12,462 nt of DNA from an uncultured Bacilli bacterium (GTDB taxonomy: Bacteria; Bacillota_I; Bacilli_A; RF39; UBA660). The stretch is from the NCBI GenBank assembly GCA_947628075.1, contig CANQYF010000030.1:1-12462 (forward strand), written 5' to 3'. Position numbers and translations under genes: made by a program. This document shows, in pieces, positions 7,130 to 12,462 of this stretch; the stretch's first letter is position 1, and every line of letters starts with the position of its first letter. The notes under the pieces are model-generated. The model searched no databases, was not told the origin of the DNA, and worked only from the letters and a program-made list of their open reading frames with translations.

Positions 7130-7982
7130 GGTTATGAAAGCAAAACATACTATCAAAGATTTCTTTAAAAACTTTTTGGAAGTTTTAAGAAGGCCAGAAA
7201 TGATTGTACTGCCAGGAAATTTATCTTTTTTCTTTGTCTTAGCAATCATTCCTCTTTTTAGTATTATAAGTTATGGCGCATCTATTTTAAATTTATCAGT
7301 GGATTTTCTCTATGATTTTTTATCAACTTCTTTTTCAACAGATATAGCTGATATTATTTTAGGAGTTAATTTAGATAGTTTTAGAGGATTGCAATTTATA
7401 ATTACCATTGTGGCAGGATTTTATATAGCATCAAATGGTGCTGATTCTATAATTACTGCTAGTAATACAATTTATGGGGTGGAAAATAAGAATTGGTTAA
7501 AAAGAAGAATAAAGGCTTTTGGCATGTCTTTATTAATCGTAATTTTGTTAGTATTCATGTTAATTGTTCCCGTTTTTGGTGATAATATTATGGGACTTTT
7601 TGAAGAAGTTAATTTAAATGCAGTTATAACAAGTAAAGTAATGGCCACATTTAATCTTTTAAAAGGACCAATTTCTTGGCTAATTATGTTTATAATAATA
7701 AGAACAATTTATGCCGTTGCTCCTGATCATAAACCTAAACATCGGGTCTTAAATTATGGAGCATTATTTACTACAGTGGGTTGGATAATAGGTACCGAAG
7801 TATATTCTGCTTATGTTACTAGATATGCTGAATATACGCATTTATATGGTAGCTTAGCCAGTATAGTAGTTCTTATGATTTGGATTTATTATTTATGTTA
7901 CATTTTTACCATTGGTATTGCTTTAAATAGTCAAAAAGATGAGAGTAATTTGTCAAAAACTGGCACTATAAAAAAGGCATAA
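7119..7982 (+). CDS. YihY/BrkB-family inner membrane protein
   Basis: Polytopic membrane protein of 287 residues with about six hydrophobic segments (near 34-55, 91-112, 134-156, 185-203, 211-231, 245-268). Family marks are the N-terminal NLSFFFVLAIIPLFS stretch, the APDHKPK loop (201-207) and the C-terminal LYGSLASIVVLMIW region (242-255). The family was once annotated as RNase BN, which is wrong; its real function is not settled. The gene starts 11 bases inside the sensor gene, so the two are probably coupled. The SD is weak (AAGAAAG-type purines); an in-frame ATG at 7134 is possible but sits only two bases from AAGG. Context places it with envelope sensing and ahead of an LTA-synthase-like gene. 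Confidence 0.88.
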   Translation: MSNKVMKAKHTIKDFFKNFLEVLRRPEMIVLPGNLSFFFVLAIIPLFSIISYGASILNLSVDFLYDFLSTSFSTDIADIILGVNLDSFRGLQFIITIVAGFYIASNGADSIITASNTIYGVENKNWLKRRIKAFGMSLLIVILLVFMLIVPVFGDNIMGLFEEVNLNAVITSKVMATFNLLKGPISWLIMFIIIRTIYAVAPDHKPKHRVLNYGALFTTVGWIIGTEVYSAYVTRYAEYTHLYGSLASIVVLMIWIYYLCYIFTIGIALNSQKDESNLSKTGTIKKA

Positions 7983-7983
7983 A

Positions 7984-8037
7984 AAGAAATAATAAAAATA
8001 TGTACACAAGTATTACTTAGTACATATTTTATTTCTT
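7984..8037 (+). terminator. Long hairpin ending the sensor operon
   Basis: The left arm 7984-8005 pairs with 8020-8037: AAATATGTAC with GTACATATTT, then, past a small bulge, AAGAAATAA with TTATTTCTT. The 14-base loop (8006-8019) holds the near-palindrome AAGTATTACTT. The right arm is T-rich rather than followed by a clean T run. It sits right after the stop codon at 7982, so it most likely ends this operon. Confidence 0.6.
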
Positions 8038-8086
8038 GATATCAATCTAGTATTATAGGTACTAACCATATTAAGAAGTAATACTT
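8008..8086. repeat. Two opposed copies of an 11-base near-palindrome
   Basis: AAGTATTACTT (8008-8018) and AAGTAATACTT (8076-8086) are exact reverse complements, and each is itself a palindrome around one central base. The first is the loop of the hairpin at 7984-8037; the second abuts the hairpin at 8087-8117. They may pair with each other in RNA or be twin operator sites in DNA. A half-like AAGTATAC occurs at 8132-8139, at the -35 of the next promoter. Confidence 0.4.
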
Positions 8087-8117
8087 AAAAGGAAATGATT
8101 TATACATTTTCTTTTTT
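8087..8117 (+). terminator. Second intrinsic terminator before the LTA-synthase gene
   Basis: AAAAGGAAATG (8087-8097) pairs with CATTTTCTTTT (8105-8115), eleven pairs with one G-U, around a seven-base loop. The right arm runs into a T tract (8112-8117). It would act as backup to the hairpin at 7984-8037 and insulate the LTA-synthase promoter. Confidence 0.6.
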
Positions 8118-8122
8118 AGTGG

Positions 8123-8134
8123 CTTAAATTTAAG
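8123..8134. promoter_or_regulatory. Perfect palindrome beside the LTA-synthase promoter
   Basis: CTTAAATTTAAG is a perfect 12-base palindrome, directly followed by GTATAC, which overlaps the proposed -35 hexamer. Its position suits a repressor or activator site. It consists mostly of A and T, so chance is possible. Confidence 0.3.
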
Positions 8135-8163
8135 TATACAATTTTTATTAAAAATGATATACT
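8135..8163 (+). promoter_or_regulatory. Promoter of the LTA-synthase-family gene
   Basis: TATACA (8135-8140), a 17-base spacer and TATACT (8158-8163) with TG at 8155-8156, an extended -10 promoter. Transcription would begin near 8170, only about nine bases before the ATG at 8179. GTGAT (8171-8175) then serves as the SD. Confidence 0.6.
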
Positions 8164-8178
8164 ATAACTAGTGATAGT

Positions 8179-10122
8179 ATGAAAAGAGTTAATTTATTTA
8201 TTGTATTTTTAGTTAGTTTTATTTATATGGAGTTTTTATATAAATTTTTAATTTATGACCATATATTTAGAATGTCAATTATCAATATGATTTTATTTTT
8301 AATACCTTTAAGTTTATTATTAGGAGTAATTACTAATTTAAGTAAAAGTACTAAAATTAATAAAACTATCTATATAGTTATCATGGTTTTAATTGCGGTA
8401 TGGTTTAGTGCTCAATATGTTGTTAATGATTATTTTAACTTTACTCTTTCATTAAGTGATTTTCAAGTTGCGGATCAATTAGGATCCTTTATGGATAAAG
8501 TTTTTGTTGAAGTATTTAAAAGAATTTTAGGTATAATTGGATTCTTTATGCCACTAATATTAACATTAATTTTCCACAAAAAAGTAAACTTTCATCATCG
8601 GGAAATTAAGAATAATTTAATATTATTAGTAGTAGCTATTATAGGTTTTGCTCTTTACATATTAGGATTAAACATTGGTAAAAATAAATCATATTCACCA
8701 TATATTTTATATTATCAAATAAATGATGTTGCTTTAAATGTTGAAAATTTTGGAGTTTTAAATAGCTTTATAATTGATTTAAATCGTTCTATTTTTGGCT
8801 TTGAAGAAAAAATTATTAAAGTTGACAACCCTTTAAATAATGATGATGGAGGGAATACTCCGAAAGAATATGGTTATAATAATTTAGATATAGACTTTGA
8901 TACTTTAATTATTAACGAATCTAATAGTGTTATTAAAGGAATGCATGAATATTTTCAAAATGATCCAGGTACTTTACAAAATGAATATACAGGATTTTTT
9001 AAAGATAAAAATTTAATCTTATTTATGGCGGAAAGCTTTAATGAAGTTGCAGTCAAAAAAGAAATTACGCCAACATTATATAAATTAGTTAATAGTGGTT
9101 TTGTTTTTGAAGATTTTTATACTCCAACTATATTTAGTACAATTGGTGGTGAATTTCAAGAACTTACTGGTTTATATGCAGCCGGTACTGATATTCTTGG
9201 TAAATTTAGGGGAGGAGATATTGCCTTTCCACAAGGAGTGGCCACTAAATTTAAGGAAGCTGGTTTTAAAACTTTTGCATACCATAATAATAGTGCCTCA
9301 TTTCAAAATCGTAACAAATATTTACCTAGTCTAGGATTTGATAATTTTAAAGCATGTAATACTGGATTAGAAAAAGTTATTAATTGTTCAATATGGCCAC
9401 GTAGTGATTTAGAAATGATTAATGCTACTGTTAATGATTATGTAAATGAAGATAAATTCATGGTATTTTATGCATCCAATTCAGGGCATTCTAGTTATGA
9501 TGGATTTAATTCCAATCAAATGGCTAAGAAAAATAAAGAAGAATATTTAGCATCAGGTTTAAATTATTCTGATCGGGTTGCTACTTATTTAGCAGCTCAA
9601 ATGGAACTTGATAAAGCTTTAGAATCTTTAATTGCAAAATTAGATGAGGCTGGAAGACTAGAAGATACTGTTATTGCCTTAGTAGGAGACCATTATCCAT
9701 ATGATTTATATTTAGAAGAAATAAATGAAATGGCTGATTATAAAAAAGATGAAATTATTGAAGTAAATCATAGTAATTTTATTCTTTGGAATAGCGAAAT
9801 GGATACAGTTAATGTTTCTAAAGTGGGAAGTCAAATAGATGTTATCCCAACTATTTATAATGTTTTTGGTATAAACTATGATTCGAGATTATTTATTGGT
9901 AAAGATATTTTAAGTACTGAAGGTGGTTTAGCCATGTTTGGTAATAAATCTTGGGTATCTGATAAAGGTGCTTATTATTCATCTACTGGTAAATTTGTTC
10001 CTAAAGAGGGAGTAGATGTAGATTCAGAGTATGTTAAACAAATGAATCAAATTGTTCTTAATAAAATTAATATGAGTCGTAAGATAATAATGAATAATTA
10101 TTATAGTAAAGTTTTTAAATAA
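8179..10122 (+). CDS. LTA synthase family protein (membrane sulfatase-fold phosphotransferase)
   Basis: Probable glycerol-phosphate transferase that builds an envelope polymer such as lipoteichoic acid from phosphatidylglycerol outside the membrane. The 647-residue length, five N-terminal helices (about 5-25, 33-53, 62-83, 111-133, 146-165), a linker to about 270 and a large extracellular alkaline-phosphatase-superfamily domain match LtaS. Metal and catalytic residues are in order: Glu285 in MAESF, nucleophile Thr321 in STIGGEF, His437 in SNSGH, and Asp504-His505 in GDHYP. The pair corresponding to LtaS Trp354/Arg356 reads Gln376/Arg378 in FQNR, so substrate handling may differ. Own promoter upstream, SD GTGAT at 8171-8175, terminator downstream: a single-gene unit. 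A phosphoethanolamine or cyclic-glucan transferase of the same fold is less likely. Confidence 0.88.
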   Translation: MKRVNLFIVFLVSFIYMEFLYKFLIYDHIFRMSIINMILFLIPLSLLLGVITNLSKSTKINKTIYIVIMVLIAVWFSAQYVVNDYFNFTLSLSDFQVADQLGSFMDKVFVEVFKRILGIIGFFMPLILTLIFHKKVNFHHREIKNNLILLVVAIIGFALYILGLNIGKNKSYSPYILYYQINDVALNVENFGVLNSFIIDLNRSIFGFEEKIIKVDNPLNNDDGGNTPKEYGYNNLDIDFDTLIINESNSVIKGMHEYFQNDPGTLQNEYTGFFKDKNLILFMAESFNEVAVKKEITPTLYKLVNSGFVFEDFYTPTIFSTIGGEFQELTGLYAAGTDILGKFRGGDIAFPQGVATKFKEAGFKTFAYHNNSASFQNRNKYLPSLGFDNFKACNTGLEKVINCSIWPRSDLEMINATVNDYVNEDKFMVFYASNSGHSSYDGFNSNQMAKKNKEEYLASGLNYSDRVATYLAAQMELDKALESLIAKLDEAGRLEDTVIALVGDHYPYDLYLEEINEMADYKKDEIIEVNHSNFILWNSEMDTVNVSKVGSQIDVIPTIYNVFGINYDSRLFIGKDILSTEGGLAMFGNKSWVSDKGAYYSSTGKFVPKEGVDVDSEYVKQMNQIVLNKINMSRKIIMNNYYSKVFK

Positions 10123-10140
10123 TTTAAGTTAAGAAGATAT

Positions 10141-10163
10141 AAAGAAGAGACAACTCTTCTTTT
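10141..10163 (+). terminator. Intrinsic terminator of the LTA-synthase-family gene
   Basis: AAAGAAGAG (10141-10149) and CTCTTCTTT (10154-10162) form a perfect nine-pair stem with loop ACAA. The right arm runs into a short T tract, 18 bases after the stop codon. Confidence 0.75.
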
Positions 10164-10182
10164 AATATTATAAAAATTGTTG

Positions 10183-10188
10183 TAAAAT
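10183..10188 (+). promoter_or_regulatory. Candidate -10 of the PH/RmuC operon
   Basis: TAAAAT lies 15 bases before the ATG at 10204, with no good -35 at the usual distance (TTTTAA, 10160-10165). It would start transcription at about 10195, at the SD itself (GGTGAT, 10195-10200). A TATAAA at 10169-10174 could give a longer leader instead. Confidence 0.35.
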
Positions 10189-10203
10189 GAAGATGGTGAT
10201 AAA

Positions 10204-10575
10204 ATGAAGTACAAAGTTAAATATGAGCGATTTAATTTATGTTTTATGACTATTTTGATGATATTTTGTTTTTTTACATGTATAGTTTGGTTATTTTTAA
10301 AATCTTATATCTATTTTAGTATTTATTTTGTAACTACATTAACTCTATTTCATATGTATTTCTTTACTTCTTATGATTTAACCAAAAATTATTTAAGAAT
10401 AAATTTAGGATTTCTAAAAATAAAATTAAACTACGCAAAAATTATAATTATTAACCATGATATTAATAAAATAAAAATTAATTATGACAAAATGTCTATT
10501 AATTTGTATCCAAATAATATAAATAAATTTTATTTAGAATTAAATAATAATTTAAAAAAGGAGGCTAAAAAATGA
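10204..10575 (+). CDS. Small membrane protein with PH-like domain
   Basis: A 123-residue protein with two membrane helices (about 12-32 and 35-54) followed by a short beta-rich domain (57-117). The pattern YDLTKNYLRINLGFLKIKL, a strand-rich middle, then MSINLYP and a C-terminal helix resembles the short bacterial PH domains of the bPH_4 (YyaB-like) type; this is a fold-level guess from pattern. Its role is unknown. Start: GGTGAT at 10195-10200 matches the 16S tail and is set three bases from the ATG. Its end carries a strong SD (AAGGAGG, 10558-10564) for rmuC, whose start overlaps the stop as ATGA, so the two are coupled. Confidence 0.65.
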   Translation: MKYKVKYERFNLCFMTILMIFCFFTCIVWLFLKSYIYFSIYFVTTLTLFHMYFFTSYDLTKNYLRINLGFLKIKLNYAKIIIINHDINKIKINYDKMSINLYPNNINKFYLELNNNLKKEAKK

Positions 10576-11675
10576 TTGATTATATAATAATAGGGTTACT
10601 TGGGGTTACTATTATTCTTCTAATTATTAATTTAATTAAAAGTAATGGTAGTAAAGATATAATTGAAAGAATTGGTAAGTTAGATACTAGTGTTACAAAA
10701 GATATTGGTGATTTTAAATTAAACTTTAGTAAAGATTTAAGAAATGATTTTGATATATTAGTTGAAAAAATAGAATATCGCTTAAATGTAATAAATGAAA
10801 GAGTTAATAATCAACTATCAGAAAATTTTGAAAAAAGTAATAAAACATTTATGAATGTTTTAGAAAGATTAAATAAGATTGATGAAGCGCAAAAGAAAAT
10901 TGATGGTTTAAGTACGGAAATTGTTTCATTGCAAAGTGTTTTAACAGATAAAAAAACAAGAGGAACATTTGGAGAAGTTAATTTAGAATATATATTGAAT
11001 AATGCTTTTGGACCTTCTTCAAGTGGAATTTATAAAATTCAACATAAAATGAGTAATGGCTATATAGCGGACTGTCTTTTATATGCACCATCTCCTTTAG
11101 GTACAATAGCCATTGATAGTAAATTCCCATTAGAAAATTATCAAAAAATGGTAGATAAAAATAAAACAAAAGAAGAACGAGGATTATTTGAAAAAAGTTT
11201 TGTTAATGATGTTAAAAAACATATTAATGATATAAGTGAAAAATATATTGTACCCGGTGAAACTAGTAATGAAGCCATTATGTTTTTACCAGCGGAAGCA
11301 ATCTTTGCGGAAATAAATGCTTATCATCCAGAATTATTAAATTATGCTTATCAAAAAAAAGTATGGATTACTGGTCCAACTACTTTAATTAGTACTTTGT
11401 CAATTATTAGCATGATATTAAAAAATATGGAAAGAGATAAATATGCTAAAATTATTCATGAAGAATTAGATAAATTAGGTATTGAATTTAATCGTTATAA
11501 AGAACGTTGGGATAAACTTTCACGAAGTGTTAAATCAGTAAATCAAAGTTTAGATGAACTTCATACAACAACTGAAAAAATTAGTAAAAGATTTGAAAAT
11601 ATTAAAAATGCCGAGATTGACACATTAAAAACAGATAAATTACAAATTGACTATAATGATGAGGATAATGAATAA
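10572..11675 (+). CDS. rmuC: RmuC-family DNA recombination protein
   Basis: RmuC-family protein, 367 residues. Order: N-terminal membrane helix (3-22), a long charged helical, coiled-coil-like stretch (about 28-125), then the RmuC core (about 126-345) with its restriction-endonuclease-like fold. Family marks are RGTFGEVNLE (130-139), AIDSKFPLENY (180-190), MFLPAEAIFAE (237-247) and GPTTL (268-272). In E. coli rmuC loss affects recombination at inverted repeats; the biochemical activity is not well established. A membrane-tethered nuclease-like protein is the usual reading. Strong SD AAGGAGG (10558-10564), ATGA overlap with the gene before and TAATG overlap with the gene after indicate a tight three-gene operon. 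Length is somewhat short for the family but all core motifs are present. Confidence 0.92.
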   Translation: MIDYIIIGLLGVTIILLIINLIKSNGSKDIIERIGKLDTSVTKDIGDFKLNFSKDLRNDFDILVEKIEYRLNVINERVNNQLSENFEKSNKTFMNVLERLNKIDEAQKKIDGLSTEIVSLQSVLTDKKTRGTFGEVNLEYILNNAFGPSSSGIYKIQHKMSNGYIADCLLYAPSPLGTIAIDSKFPLENYQKMVDKNKTKEERGLFEKSFVNDVKKHINDISEKYIVPGETSNEAIMFLPAEAIFAEINAYHPELLNYAYQKKVWITGPTTLISTLSIISMILKNMERDKYAKIIHEELDKLGIEFNRYKERWDKLSRSVKSVNQSLDELHTTTEKISKRFENIKNAEIDTLKTDKLQIDYNDEDNE

Positions 11676-12280
11676 TGAAAATATATTTAGTAAGTAATAA
11701 TATGTTATTAGAGGGTCTTGATTATGATTTTGATGCCAATTTAGATAATATTAGATTAACAAGGCCTTTAAGTGTAGAAGGGGAAATAAATGCTCAAAAA
11801 ATTAGTTCTTTATCATTATTTGATAGTATTGAAGATATTATTTCCAGTTTTCAAAGTAGTGCTTTAAGTAGTGCTAAATATTTAGCAGCCAAGTTAGAAT
11901 TAAAAATATTTATGAATGATAAATTTAATGATTGTAAAGTTGGTAATTTAGGTAGTAAAAATATGAAAATGGTCAAAGGATTACAAGACCATGAATTTAC
12001 ATATAAACTTTCTAATGGTGAATCATTAATTGATGTAGGAAATAGATTAGATAAAGAAATAAATAAAATTGTTTTAAATAATAAGAATACTATTATTTTT
12101 ACTCATAAAAGAGCAATATTGGGTTTTTTATTAAAATACGCAAAAGTTGGTTATAATTTAGATGATAATTTAATATTAGAATATAATGATAAAATTATCT
12201 ATGATGATAGTGATACTGAGTATGATATTTATGAATTAAATTTTATAAATAAAGAATTAAAAAGTATTGTAAGATTATAG
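11675..12280 (+). CDS. Degenerate histidine-phosphatase-fold protein (likely pseudoenzyme)
   Basis: A 201-residue protein with the order of histidine phosphatases (phosphoglycerate mutase-like) but without their catalysis. Matches: first strand KIYLVSNN (2-9) where RHG should be; LTRPLSVEGEINAQKIS (28-44) like the usual LTxxGxxQA; SSFQSSALSSAKYLA (57-71) like SSPLxRAxxTA; NGESLIDVGNRLDKEI (114-129) like GESxxDVxxR; and FTHKRAI (142-148) holding the second histidine. The RHG triplet is SNN (7-9), so the phospho-accepting His is Asn8, and the second Arg is Ser62. Glu116 and His144 remain. The frame is intact with normal operon coupling (TAATG, GAGG at 11661-11664), so this is a maintained variant, not a decayed gene. 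A binding or regulatory role beside RmuC is inference. Confidence 0.75.
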   Translation: MKIYLVSNNMLLEGLDYDFDANLDNIRLTRPLSVEGEINAQKISSLSLFDSIEDIISSFQSSALSSAKYLAAKLELKIFMNDKFNDCKVGNLGSKNMKMVKGLQDHEFTYKLSNGESLIDVGNRLDKEINKIVLNNKNTIIFTHKRAILGFLLKYAKVGYNLDDNLILEYNDKIIYDDSDTEYDIYELNFINKELKSIVRL

Positions 12281-12297
12281 AAAATAATTTTGTAAAT

Positions 12298-12321
12298 AAG
12301 ACGCCTTTAAGGCGCCTTTTT
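12298..12321 (+). terminator. Intrinsic terminator of the PH/RmuC operon
   Basis: CGCCT (12302-12306), loop TTA and AGGCG (12310-12314), extended past one A-C mismatch by AAG (12298-12300) with CTT (12316-12318). Five T follow at 12317-12321. It is GC-rich, compact and 17 bases after the stop codon. Confidence 0.85.
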
Positions 12322-12416
12322 AGAATTAATAAAAAAGTTATTATTGAAAAATTAAAACTTTGAATAAAAAAAATGAGCATTTACATTTACTTTTCTCCAA
12401 AATTCGACAAAATATC

Positions 12417-12445
12417 TTGACAAAGGGGGGGGGGGTGGTTATGGT
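12417..12445 (+). promoter_or_regulatory. Promoter with an 11-G spacer tract, for a gene beyond the window
   Basis: Consensus TTGACA (12417-12422), exactly 17 bases, then TATGGT (12440-12445). Eleven of the spacer bases are an uninterrupted G run (12425-12435), extreme for DNA this AT-rich. An alternative extended -10, TGGTATCCT (12442-12450), would lie 22 bases from the -35 and would need a shorter G run. The controlled gene is not in the window. Bases 12322-12416 hold no gene that I can support. Confidence 0.65.
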
Positions 12446-12462
12446 ATCCTTAAAATAAGGAT
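12446..12462. repeat. Perfect inverted repeat just after the -10 (operator-like)
   Basis: ATCCTTA (12446-12452) and TAAGGAT (12456-12462) are exact reverse complements around AAA. The repeat covers the expected transcription start of the promoter at 12417-12445. Such a position suits a repressor site. It reaches the end of the window and could extend further. Confidence 0.5.

Noticed and set aside
9095..9334. 79-codon plus-strand frame inside the LTA-synthase gene
   Set aside because: Out-of-phase shadow of the catalytic domain; hydrophobicity comes from the AT-rich codons read in another frame.
10978..11169. 63-codon minus-strand frame inside rmuC
   Set aside because: Opposite the conserved RmuC core, with no start signal or recognisable product.
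1..12462. CRISPR array, tRNA or rRNA genes, insertion sequence, prophage or toxin-antitoxin system
   Set aside because: I saw no regularly spaced repeats, no T-loop GTTCRA pattern with acceptor stem, no transposase or integrase motifs, and no small paired genes of that kind.

Overview
The window is strongly AT-rich bacterial DNA with tightly packed genes, all on the + strand. Overlapping ATGA/TAATG junctions, purine-rich Shine-Dalgarno (SD) sites and sigma-A type promoters point to a low-GC Bacillota/Mollicutes-related bacterium, possibly an uncultured gut Bacilli (RF39- or Erysipelotrichia-like) lineage. TGA is used as stop and TGG as Trp, so the genetic code is standard. The exact lineage is inference.

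Layout. (1) 1-276: leader region with a candidate promoter and a structured 5' UTR holding a terminator-like hairpin. (2) 277-2835: three-gene ABC exporter of the COG4586/COG4587/COG3694 type. (3) 2836-3099: intergenic region with a long-range GC-rich inverted repeat reaching into the miaB promoter. (4) 3100-4512: miaB, tRNA modification. (5) 4617-7982: operon of a small membrane-anchored protein, a tandem Venus-flytrap/degenerate GGDEF sensor, and a YihY/BrkB-family membrane protein. (6) 7983-8178: nested hairpins, two near-palindromes and a promoter. (7) 8179-10122: LTA-synthase-family enzyme, with its own terminator. (8) 10204-12280: operon of a PH-like small membrane protein, RmuC and a histidine-phosphatase-fold protein that has lost its catalytic RHG motif, closed by a good intrinsic terminator. 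(9) 12322-12462: start of the next unit, with an 11-G tract between a consensus -35 and a 17-bp-spaced -10, followed by a perfect 7-bp inverted repeat at the window edge.

Most genes act at the cell envelope: export, sensing, envelope polymer synthesis and small membrane proteins. MiaB and RmuC are the housekeeping exceptions. Two proteins look like pseudoenzymes: DGNEF in place of GGDEF, and SNN in place of RHG. The strongest candidate for something new is the poly-G promoter spacer at the right edge, which has the layout of a phase-variable promoter; the gene it controls lies outside the window. The structured non-coding segments at 151-254, 2917-3052 and 7984-8117 are the next most interesting.
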